Positions 35,333-44,580 of a stretch of DNA of 64,000 nt are shown here, in pieces. The DNA comes from Tetradesmus obliquus (taxonomy: Eukaryota; Chlorophyta; Chlorophyceae; Sphaeropleales; Scenedesmaceae). The stretch spans positions 558,001 through 622,000 of the forward strand of contig CP126204.1 of assembly GCA_030272155.1 (NCBI GenBank), in the 5' to 3' direction. A program made the position numbers and the translations under genes. Positions within the stretch are counted from its first letter, which is position 1. The number at the start of each line of letters is the position of its first letter. Under the pieces are notes generated by a model, which had not been told where the DNA came from, ran no database searches, and saw only the letters and a program-made list of their open reading frames with translations.

Positions 35333-37022
35333 TTTGCGCATGCTCCTCAGGCCTGCCATCAGCAGCAGCTTCAAGCTGGTGGGCACTGGCCCCAGCGAGC
35401 CGCTGACAGGCATGGGCATGCCGCTGGTGGCGGGGGACCTGCACAGCCACCTCATGCAGGCACACAAGGAGCTCAAGGTATTGCTTGAGTTGCAGCTAGT
35501 GCAGTTGGTTTTCCGATGTTCGTAGACTGTGTTGTGCAGAGGCAGCGGCTTCTCAAGTGTGCACACAGGGAGCTGCAGGTACTGGCTGCTGGTGCAGCGC
35601 GCTGTACTCTGGCCATTGCATTTTTATCCAGTTTTGCGCTGGTGAATGTTGGCATCGGCATGCCGCTGGTGGCGGGTGACCTGCACAGCCACCTCATGCA
35701 GGCACACAGGGAGCTCAAGGTGATGACTGCTGTTAGTGACACTACACCTGCTTCAGCAGTTGCGGTGCAGTACCGTGCTGTGTATGCCAGTGTTGTTGTG
35801 GTGGCAGGCCACGCTGTGCAGTGGCAATGGCTTTGGGTGCGCAGCGTCAGCGAGACAAGGGTCTGTTAGCGTGCTGCTAGTCACAACATTTGCCTGCGTC
35901 ATCGCCCCACTGCTACTGCTGCTGCTGCTGCTGCTGGCAGGTGCCCATCTTCCTGAGTGAGACTGGCGTGTCTGACTCAAGCCATGAGCTGAGGGCGCGC
36001 TGCATCAGCAGCTACTACGATGAGGTGGGCATACAGCGCGCACTCAAGCAGGGAATGCTGCATCATAATCAAGTGTGATAGTCAAAGTGTGAACACGCAA
36101 AGCACAATTGTTGAGAGGCGGAGTGCATCAAGACCTCCTGCAACAAGGTGGAGCTGTCATGACATCATGGCACATTGTCACAACGACACAAGTACAGAAT
36201 GGCACTCGCCACCCATGGTCTGAGGCACTCGGCTTCCTGCGCTGTGCTGTGCCGTGCTGCTGCCAGGTGCTGCGTGCCATGGCTGATGGTGCTGACGTGC
36301 GGGGCACCTACTACTGGACGCTCATGGACAACATAGAGGTGCGTGACGCTGATCTGCTGGCAGCTGTGCTTCATTATCATGATGGCTGCAGCCATGATGG
36401 CTGCAGCCAGCCTCCTTGCTTGCAAGTGCTGCTGGCAGCCGCCCCTTGGAGCGCTTTCCTGCATGCACTGGTACCCTGCATTAATTACTCATGTGCTTGT
36501 GCTGCTAGCCCACGCTGTGTCGTTTGTGAGTTTACTTGCAACCCTTGCTATGCTGCATGGCTCGTTTGCTTCTTCCGCTGCCTGCAGTGGCACCACGGCT
36601 TCAACCAGCACTTTGGGCTGTACGAGTGGCGGCCCCCAGGCAGCGGCAGCGGCCCGGGGCGGCCCACCAACGGAGACAGCCTGCAGCTGCGCCAGGGCAG
36701 CAAAGCACTCGTGGCGCTGCATGCAGCATGGCCAGAGACGTGGCAGGACGTGGCGGCGTTTGCTCGGCAGCGCTTTGCAGGACCGGGTGCGGCTAGTGTG
36801 TATAGTCCTGCTGCGTATGATGTGGAGCAAGGGCTGGGTGCGGGAGACGGCAGTGGCCAGCTGCCGCCTGTGCAGGTGCCTGGTGTGCCGGAGCAGCAGC
36901 AGCTGCTGCTGCGGCAGGAGCTGCGGGCTGCAGATGCAGCAGGTGCATCGCAGGCTGGCCAGCAGGGTGGGAGGGAGGTGGAGGAGCCGCTGCTGGGTGG
37001 CAGGATCAGCGATGCAGTGTGA
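31738..37022 (+). CDS. Glycoside hydrolase family 1 (beta-glucosidase-like), 663 aa
   Basis: Eleven exons join in phase to 664 codons: 31738-32300, 32593-32709, 33261-33339, 33681-33959, 34271-34338, 34654-34718, 34972-35074, 35351-35477, 35941-36024, 36267-36338 and 36588-37022. GH1 landmarks in order are FRFSFEWARIEP, TLHHFTHPQ, FGPRITHWATFNEP (acid/base Glu293), WWGINYYSR, FLSETGVSD (nucleophile Glu474, where most members have TENG), VRGTYYWTLMDN and the final WHHGFNQHFGLYEW. The family hydrolyses or transfers beta-linked sugars by a retaining mechanism; the substrate cannot be read. The first ~140 residues carry poly-Ser and poly-Gln tracts and a possible targeting peptide. The last ~120 residues are Gln/Ala-rich. 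The exon 9 donor was set at 36024 because the R-to-G spacing before VRGTYYW then equals that of other GH1 enzymes. Two splice sites are echoed in introns. Confidence 0.9.
31836..32133 (+). repeat. Coding CAG runs in GH1 exon 1: (CAG)13 and (CAG)16
   Basis: CAG-type runs at 31836-31874 (13 units, read as Ser in the gene frame) and 32086-32133 (16 units, read as Gln) lie in the N-terminal extension before the catalytic fold. The same triplet is therefore used in two reading phases within one exon, which argues for DNA-level expansion rather than selection for one amino acid. Confidence 0.85.
33573..33703 (+). repeat. Echo of the GH1 exon 4 acceptor
   Basis: The acceptor and first ten codons of exon 4 (33671-33703) occur in almost identical form 98 bp upstream at 33573-33605. 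Splicing to the upstream copy would read WFEERGG and then a stop at once, so it cannot make full-length enzyme. The copy keeps the GCTGCTGCAG acceptor. Confidence 0.9.
35405..35719 (+). repeat. Echo of the GH1 exon 8 end and donor
   Basis: The last ~70 bp of exon 8 with donor (35408-35480) is repeated at 35651-35722, keeping the reading frame and a GT donor (GAGCTCAAG then GTGATG). A third, very short fragment (CACACAGGGAGCTGCAG, GT) lies at 35562-35580. The nearest AG upstream of the large copy gives the wrong phase, so it looks like a relic rather than an alternative exon. Confidence 0.85.
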
Positions 37023-37560
37023 TGTGTATACAAGACAGTGCGCCAGGCCTTGTGGACATTGTACAACAGTACAATTGCTGGTCTCACCTCATGGAACTGT
37101 GACCTGTGCCAGTCTTGGTCGCCTCAACGCATATGTAACATTGATTAAAGTATTAAACGGGCGTTTTGAGCTGCACATTGGACACCTGTGCCACAGCGCC
37201 AGTCAACTGGTGCCGACAGGCGGCAGCTGCAGTTCGTAACCACCACAGCAATTTATAGCTCTGTTCCTTGCCTATGAACCTAACCTTCTTACAGCCAGCA
37301 GTAACCAAATCACTGCAACAGCAGACCGTCTGCAGGCTGCAGCTGGTGGCGCTGCTGCTGCTACTGCTAATGCAACTGCTGCTGCTGCTGTCCTTATCCC
37401 TCCCTACGTCCATGCCTGACAGACAGCCACAGCTGACTCTGGGACCACCGGCAGCTGCTGCAGTCAGCCCTATTTCGGCTGTGCTTCTACCGCTCACATT
37501 GCAAAATAAGTCCGGACATTATCCTGGACACCTGGCCGCTGCTGCACACCATGTGTGCAG
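37023..37560. other. Convergent intergenic region with polyadenylation signals
   Basis: This 540-bp gap separates the GH1 stop and the stop of exonuclease paralogue 1. TGTAA at 37134-37138 (plus, about 112 nt after the GH1 stop) fits the chlorophyte poly(A) signal. TTACA at 37289-37293 gives the same signal on the minus strand for the exonuclease gene. No other feature is seen. Confidence 0.6.
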
Positions 37561-39382
37561 CTACTGGGCAGCCCTTTCTGCGGCTGCCATCGCTGCTGCC
37601 GCCGCCTGTGCTGCAGCTGCTGATGTACATGCTTGCTGGGTCATGAAGGCACATTTCCCATGTGCGCAGCGGGGGCGCGGAGCACCGCAGCGGGTCATGA
37701 TTAGCTTTCTGAACACGTGACCAGCTACCAGAGCGTCGAGCGCTGCGTACTTGATCTGCATGATGGACAGCCACAGCATTAGCGTGCACCTGTCAGTACT
37801 TGAACTGGAGGCCTGCATATACTGTCAGTGGCAAACACATGCAGGAGCATACCGATGCCTTTTTGCACACAACTGCTCAACTGCACACAGCAACAATGAG
37901 GAGCCAGACATCAGCGCTCTTCTATCAGCCGCTCACCACACATGCAGCACTGTGCTTGGCAGTGACGCTGTAGCCCAGCACACAACTCTCTGTTGATACC
38001 CTGGAAACACAACAAACTGTTCTCCCTCGCCCCACCTTGTGTGGTATCAGCCGTTTTGCCTCCCAGTCGCCTATGCTGCGGGTGACCTTGTCCTTGGGCA
38101 GAGACTGGCCCAGCACATCCTCCGTCAGCCTCGCCAAGCCAGTCCTGCGCTTGAAGCCCAAACTCTCCGCCACCTTCTGCAAGTCCAGGAAGCGCCCAAA
38201 GTGCTGCCGCCCGATGCCAAAGGTGTGGCGCATCTTGCGTTCGTCATTTGAAGCCCACCCGCAGCCCAGCAGCATGACAGAGGCGTCTGCTAGGAACTCC
38301 TTGAGCTCTGGCGGCAGTCGGTAGCGCATGCGGCAGGTGCGGATGAGCACTGCTACGCTGCTGCTGGCGAGCTGCATCATCGCAACAGGGTGGTTCTCGC
38401 CCCGCTCGAACTGCGGCCGCCATTCCAGGTCAATGGCAATGAATGGGTCCCGCATGCTGGCACGCAGCAACTGCAGCGCCCTGCCGACCTCCGCAGCGTC
38501 CTCCAGCAGCAGCACCTGCAGAGTGTTGCAGCAACAATATTGTCCCACACTTGCGTCAGGCAAAGTCCGCAGGCAGGCCGATTTGGACAGCCCAAACTTA
38601 GGTTGTGCTCAGGGCAGTGGGGGTTCCCTGTCCGCCATAACTGCAAGTGACCTTGATGATCTGCTGCTGTCTTGTGTGCAGCATGCAGGCCCTAGGCTTC
38701 GGCCTATAGCCCACCTGCAGCCCGCCTGGCATAATGTAAATTTCAAAGCCAGGTGCCAGCTTCAGGCAGGGCACATTGCTCAGGTCAGCTGCCAGCACGC
38801 GGTCCCAGTCTACACACCGCAGCCGCACCTGCATGCCAGGTCAGGAAGCGCACCTCGCTATCTGAGTTGGCGGCACAAGTGCACGGCAATGTGCATTGTC
38901 AGCATGCATGCTGCACAGCAGATGTGTTGGCGGTGGGCTCAGCATGTGCAGTGCCGCATAATAGGTCACAGTGCTCCTCCTGCAGCCAGCAGCACGCCCT
39001 CATGGATGACGCAGAAAGATGAGTGCTGCTCTGCCGATTGCTCGCTTGCTGCCTGGCACATGTTGCTGATGTGCAGCCAAACAGAAACACCTACCTGCGT
39101 ATGGCACCAGCCACTCCCAACACTAGGGCTGCGGCCAATTAAAGGCAAGCTGCGTGATACTTGCTGTGATGTGTGCTGTGCATGGGTGCTGGCTCTTGCC
39201 CAGCTGCGGTGGGTCTCAACTGTGCCAGATGGCACCACTCTTCTTGAGGCATGCCTGCTGATCAGGCTAGGGTTGCCAGCATTGGTATGTGCTGATTTGG
39301 CCAGTGTGTGCAGCTGCTGGCTCGGCTTTGCGCTATACAGGCATCTGCAATGCATGTGCACCATCTTGCAGGTCATCAGCAT
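37561..39382 (-). CDS. DEDD-type 3'-5' exonuclease, tandem paralogue 1, 358 aa
   Basis: Four exons (39095-39382, 38715-38828, 38036-38515, 37561-37755) join in phase to 359 codons with stop. The RNase D / WRN-exonuclease fold is shown by AIDLEW (D163, E165; motif I), PVAMMQLAS, LLGCGWASND (D225; motif II) and KYAALDALVA (Y297, D301; motif III). That is the DEDDy metal-binding set, so the enzyme is probably active on single-strand 3' ends of RNA or DNA. The first ~95 residues are Ser/His/Arg-rich, matched only in the neighbouring paralogue, and may be a targeting peptide. The start ATG is the most upstream in the frame and uncertain (39364 is another). The C-terminus after motif III is a short Ala-rich tail. 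Confidence 0.82.
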
Positions 39383-40214
39383 TTGGGGTGCTGGCTGGCA
39401 CGGATGGCACAGACAGCACGGATTACGCTGATGCTCCTGCTGCTGCTACTTCCTGGCCTGATGCCGCTGCAAACTATGTTTGCGTTCAGCGAATATGGGT
39501 TTCGATGATGCATACAAACAAATCGTCTGTGCCCCGCACCAGTGCACTGTCTGTTGCAGTTGTCAAATGCGCGGAATCCTGGCCTAAACACACGGCGTTA
39601 TCCATTAAACTCGAGCTCTCATCGATCTCCATTCACTTATGTCAGGTCGTGATGAAACCCTGCGAGCTTTGTTTGGGCATGGCGGTTTCCCACACAGCTG
39701 CGACACGCTCCAACGTTACCAGAGCGCAGTGAAGCAGTATGCACAGTGAGTGCCTCCTGACCTCCAAGCTGCAGCCACCTGGAATGTTTCACTTATTTTG
39801 TACACATTCTCCTGGCACCACCCGTGCTCCTGGCTTGCCAACCACATTCAAGCTCTTGCTGAGAGCATGCAACCACACACCAGTTGGTTGCACACGGCTC
39901 CACCGCCTGACCTGACGAACGCCTATACACTACAACGAATCTCAAGGCTCTGAACGGCTCCGAACCAACACGTACAAAACAATACTTTCGGCCACAGTGA
40001 ATACACACTAATGAACCCACGCTACACCGCCGGCTGGCTGGCTAACTAGCGCAAGCCAACTTGCCCAGCCTGTAAACAGAGCGATTCTACGCATGGTAAC
40101 AGCATAGCTGCGCACCTGCAGTCAATCAACCCCGCAGCCGAAGCAGAACGCTGATCTTCACATTGGAACTCCATCCCGCAGACCTCATACGGACTGAGCT
40201 CTTCTATGCTGAGC

Positions 40215-40269
<55 letters not shown>

Positions 40270-40374
40270 TGCTTCTGCTGTTGCTGCCACCCATCCCCTC
40301 GGCCATGCCTGATTGCCACAGCCGCCGCAGCGCACAGCCGCAGCCGCTGCACTGACCCCACCCGGCCTTGTGGC
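39383..40374. other. Spacer between the exonuclease paralogues, with (CTG)16
   Basis: This nearly 1-kb gap lies between the start of paralogue 1 and the stop of paralogue 2. It must hold the promoter of paralogue 1 and the 3' UTR of paralogue 2. A run of 16 CTG units lies at 40218-40265. No gene is recognised. Confidence 0.55.
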
Positions 40375-42534
40375 CTAACCAGTCGCAGCACCACCAATAG
40401 CCACAGCTTTCTTGCGGCTCTTTAATACAGCACCAGCCACTGGCGCTGCTGCCACCCTCTGCGCTGCAGCTGCTCCTGTGCTCGCTAGTGACATCCTGAT
40501 GGTGCACTTCCAGCAGCGGAGGTGTAACAAGCTGCAGCTGGTCATCAGTAGCTTGCGGAACACTTGGCCAGCTACCAGCACGTCCAGCGCAGCATACTTG
40601 ACCTGCAGGATGGGCAGTAGCACAGCAGGACACCTCGCCTTGCAGAGCATGAGCATGCATACGCAGGCAGCCTGCGTCTGATTGCATTATTGTACATGAT
40701 AAGAAGCAAGAACAGGTGCTTGCATGCTGCTGTCTTGTGCACACAGCTGCTCAACTGCACAAAGCACGCGCCAGACCAGACATCAGCACTCAGCTGCTAT
40801 ATTGTCGCAAGCATGCAGCGCTGTGCACTTGAGCCGCGCTCACGGCGGGCCGCCATTTGGCGCGGATGCTGCAGTGCATACGCAGCCCGGTCCTCCCTCG
40901 ACCTACCTTGCTGGGTTTCAACCGCTGCGCCTCCCAGTTGCCCCTGCTGTTCTTGTTCAGCTCCAGGCCCAGCACGTGCCGCGTCAGCTGCTTCAACCCA
41001 ACCTCCTGAAGCCCAAACAAGCCCCCGACTTCCTGCAAGTCCAGAAAGCGCCCAAAGTTTTTGCGGCTGATGCCAAAGGTGCGCTGCATGATGACCTCGT
41101 CAGTCGATGCCCACCCGCAACCCAGCAGGCACACAGAGGGGTCCTGCAGGAACTTACTGAGCACTTTTGGCAGCTTGTTGTCCATGCGGCAAGTGCGGAT
41201 GAGCACTGCTACGCGGCTGCTGGCCAGCTGCATCATCGCAACACGAATGGGGCGGCTCTGCAGGTGCTCAAACTCCAGATCGATGGCGACCACTGGGTCC
41301 TGCATGCTGTCTCGCAGCGCCTGCAGCGCGCCGCCTAGGTGTGCTTCTTCCTCAACCAGCAGCACCTGCGGAGAGTTGCAACAGAGAGCGCAGGCCGCAC
41401 AAAGCATGTTAGGGAGAATCTAGAGGCATCACCAGTTCAGTCAAATTTGAGCCCAGCAAAGAAACGAAAGCATGGCACCGACGAGCCAGACCACCGCAAA
41501 AAGTCACGCCTCAGATGAGCGCACGCTATCGATCCGCGCCGCTTATGCCCTAGGGCGCAAGCGAACACGTAGAGGGCGCCGCCCCTGGCGCCACACACCC
41601 TCTTCAGTTCAACTTACCCAGGATCTGCACAGCTGCCTGGGCCACTTACTCACTCACCCACTCCAGAGGCATGGCTGAGCGCTGTTGCACTCAAGCATGC
41701 GGCAGTAGTCAGTGTATAACCGGTCAGTGCTGCTGCATGAAGGTTGGAGACATGCGCCGCTGTGTCTCGTGTAGCGTGCAGGCCCCACCTGCACCTTGCC
41801 TGGCAGTTTGAGGCGTTGGTAGCCAGCAGGCACCTTGACGCTGGGCACTTTGCTCAGATCAGCTTTCAGCACGCTGGCCCAGTTGGTTTTCAGTAGCTGC
41901 ACCTGCAGCCAAGCACATTCAGCATGTCGCGTCACGTATGACGGCAGCGTACCTGCATGGCACAATGCATGCTACAGTGCATGTGTTCTTTGGGTGCAGC
42001 ACATATGCTGCAACACAAGCGGCTCACCAGCACACCGTGCTATTCCTGCAGGCAGCACCGCATCAAGTCGGACGATGCACAAAGACAGGTGCGGTGCTGG
42101 GATTTGTTGCTGTATACAGGAGACCGCCAGCTGCCAGCCACAGGCTGCACACTGTGCAAAACACGATGCTTTGCACAGTGATATTTTGCCGCACCCACCT
42201 GTGTATGGCACCTGGCCGGGAGCATGGTGCAGCCATCTGCAATGCTGTGGCTGCCCCTAGTTGCCAGCAAGTTGAATGAGCACTGTTGTTGTGTGCTGTG
42301 CGTGAGCGTGTTTGTTGTTGCCCAGCTGCGGCAGTCTCTGACCATGCAAGGTTGCGCATTGTTCCAGGAGCTGCTGCTGCTGGACAGGCGGTAACTGCCT
42401 GCATCGGCAGCTGCGAGGATGTTTAGCCTGTGCAGCTGGTCAGTAGAATGCCTGCTGAAAAAGCAGCTGCAGTGCACTTGTGCCAGATTGCATGTGAGTT
42501 GAGGGCACAGCAACCTGCTGCTGCAGCGCAGCAT
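40375..42534 (-). CDS. DEDD-type 3'-5' exonuclease, tandem paralogue 2, 378 aa
   Basis: Four exons (42199-42534, 41789-41902, 40907-41365, 40375-40602) join in phase to 379 codons. The exon plan matches paralogue 1: exon 2 is 114 nt in both and the introns are phase 0. Key residues are kept: AIDLEF (D179, E181), LLGCGWASTD and KYAALDVLVA (Y306, D310). The linker around FGLQEVGLKQL is shorter and the tail after motif III is longer and Lys-rich. The N-terminal exon shares a diverged RSWA..(N/S)T.. stretch with paralogue 1, which supports its being coding. The pair is a local tandem duplication, old enough that the introns have diverged. Substrate and compartment are unknown. Confidence 0.82.
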
Positions 42535-43875
42535 GCTGCTGCCTCTAAGCCTGCTACTGTTGAACTCAGTCTATGCGCTCAGCATACTGGGTCACAGCCA
42601 GGTAAACTTGTTGAGATTGTAAGGCGTCTGTTCAAGCGATGGATCGAGGACTGTCTGCCTGTCGGATGCAGTGGCGTAACTGCTGTCGTGGAAAGACTGT
42701 CTAGCCCGGCGTTTAGGAAACAGCCATGCCTTAAATAGTTTGGCCTTGTTTGGAAAATCATCGCAGCTGGAAACATGATGGAACACAATGAAGGGTGTAA
42801 CCTTGGGTATCAGCAAAGGCATTGCGTGTGGTGTGATGTTCAACCAAGCTTGTGATACTGGCTGATGAACTCTCTGCTAGATCACATGGCGGTGGTTCAA
42901 GTTGCAGCATTACGCGCTGCCTGTGCAGGTGCCTGGTGTGCAAGAGCAGCAGCTGCAGGAGCACATCAAGAAGAGATGCCTCCTGCGGCAGGAGCTGTGG
43001 TCAGCAAATGCGGGTGCACCGCAGGCCGGGCAGTGATGGAGAAGACTGGAGGTGCATGTGTCAGGGTAGGAAGCGATATTCAGATTGGTGCATCACGGCG
43101 TGATGGGCCATGCTGGGCCGCACACTTGTACCTGCCACCACGTGCACCATGGTCAGGGGTCAACGTTCGCAGGTAGGGTTACCCTTTTGCGCAGGCCTTC
43201 ACTGCTGACTATACTGCTAACTTTCGCTGGTAAAGTATGATTGAGATGTAGTAGGCGATCTCCGAATAGAGAATCAAGGTCAAGGTGTGGAACTGACGTA
43301 ACCGGGGTGAGCGAGGACGACCAACCGCACTTTGCCCCAGCAGGTCTGCTCACGTGAAGAGGCTAGCAGAATATCTGAGCTAAACGATTGAGGTAGTTAT
43401 TAACGACCGTGCGTCTCAGCTTTAGACTAATCAGTCTACGTAGGACGTACCGGCGCGCAATTCTGCCCACGCAAGCATCAGTAAAGGTGGACATAATGCT
43501 GTTAGATAGAAATATTTCTGAACTATGAAAATCTGGACATGTTTAGCATGGAGGTACGGCATTCTCTGGCCGTATGCAAGCTGCCATGGCTGCCATGCTG
43601 TCTCTGCGCTTTCACCGATGCCGACCCGTCGCCATGCTGCTGAGGCGTTCCCTCCAAATATCCAAAGCGTCTTCAACATATTATGAGTGCATGTTTGTAA
43701 CCATGTCAGCTCGTGTGGATGAGCGCTCTCAACACAGCTGCTGTGCTGACTGCAGGTGCCCAGCTCACAGGCAATGCCAACAGCAGTACTGATCATAGAG
43801 CTTCCTTGAACCAAATACTTTATCAGCAGTACCACAAGAATTAGCAGCAGCAGCAGCAGCAGCAGTAGCAGCAGC
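42535..43875. other. Intergenic between exonuclease 2 and the SET-ARM gene
   Basis: This divergent gap of about 1.3 kb should contain both promoters. It includes a stray fragment of the GH1 last exon (listed separately). From about 43160 to 43440 the sequence is unusually free of CAG/CTG triplets. I could not match that part to a known RNA gene. Confidence 0.5.
42914..43050 (+). pseudogene. Fragment of the GH1 gene's last exon
   Basis: About 135 bp match GH1 36858-36995: GTGCAGGTGCCTGGTGTG is shared exactly, then AGCAGCAG, CTGCGGCAGGAGCTG, a GCAGGTGCAYCGCAGG-like block and GGAGGTG follow in the same order, with a roughly 20-bp insertion. Only the low-complexity C-terminal coding part is present, without start, catalytic residues or splice context, so it cannot be functional as GH1. 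Confidence 0.75.
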
Positions 43876-44547
43876 ATGGCCACGCACTTCACTAGGAAGC
43901 TGCTAGAGGTCACACAGCCGCTGCCCAGCTATGCCTGCCACCGCATCGGCCAGGCAGATGCCGTCACAGTGCAGCTGCCACCCCAGGGGCCCCGCATGTA
44001 CCTACCCAACCCCCGTTACACCGCACTGCTCAACTCCCTCAGCGACACAGCACTCTACAAACTCGAAACGCGGTTCGAAACGTTTGCCGCCAACATGGAC
44101 AGCAGCGGCAGCAGCCAGCACTTCCCAACCCTGGAAGACTTCCTCACTGCAGTGCCTGGCCTGCTGCAGCAGCACGCTGAGGCAACAGCACAGCTGTGGC
44201 CACTAGACGTCACAGTAGAGCCTATCACAGAGCAGCACAGGGGCTACAGTAGCTTAGCAGCCGCGCTGCAGCTGCCGCAGCTGGTGTGTGTGCGTGCCTC
44301 CAAGGACTTTGCAGCGGGTGACGCCATCGGCCCCTACTGCTCACTGCTGATGCCTACTGACATGCATGAGGTGCTGTATCAGACAGTGGAGGAGTCAAGG
44401 CTGGTGCGGCACCCTGTGTGCCTGGCTGTGGGCAGCCAGCGCATCACCTTTGACGCCAGCTGCTGCTGCGAGGGGGACCACAACAAGCTCGCCAACGTGC
44501 TGGACTACAGGTAAGGCGGCAGCAGCAGCAGCAGCAACTAATGATGT

Positions 44548-44580
<33 letters not shown>

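Noticed and set aside
35620-35722. Exon 8 echo in GH1 as an alternative exon
   Set aside because: The nearest AG upstream joins in the wrong phase to exon 7 or 8, so it cannot be included without breaking the frame.
36024-36051. Longer GH1 exon 9 ending after LKQ
   Set aside because: It would need a GG donor and adds nine residues to a stretch whose length otherwise matches other GH1 proteins exactly.
38328-39431. 367-codon plus-strand open frame
   Set aside because: It lies antisense to the exonuclease gene, whose four exons have conserved motifs and matching phases; the frame is a shadow.
43160-43440. Spliceosomal snRNA or tRNA cluster
   Set aside because: I looked for U1-U6 signature words and tRNA arms (GTTCGA/GTTCAA loop with paired acceptor stem) and found none that fold consistently.
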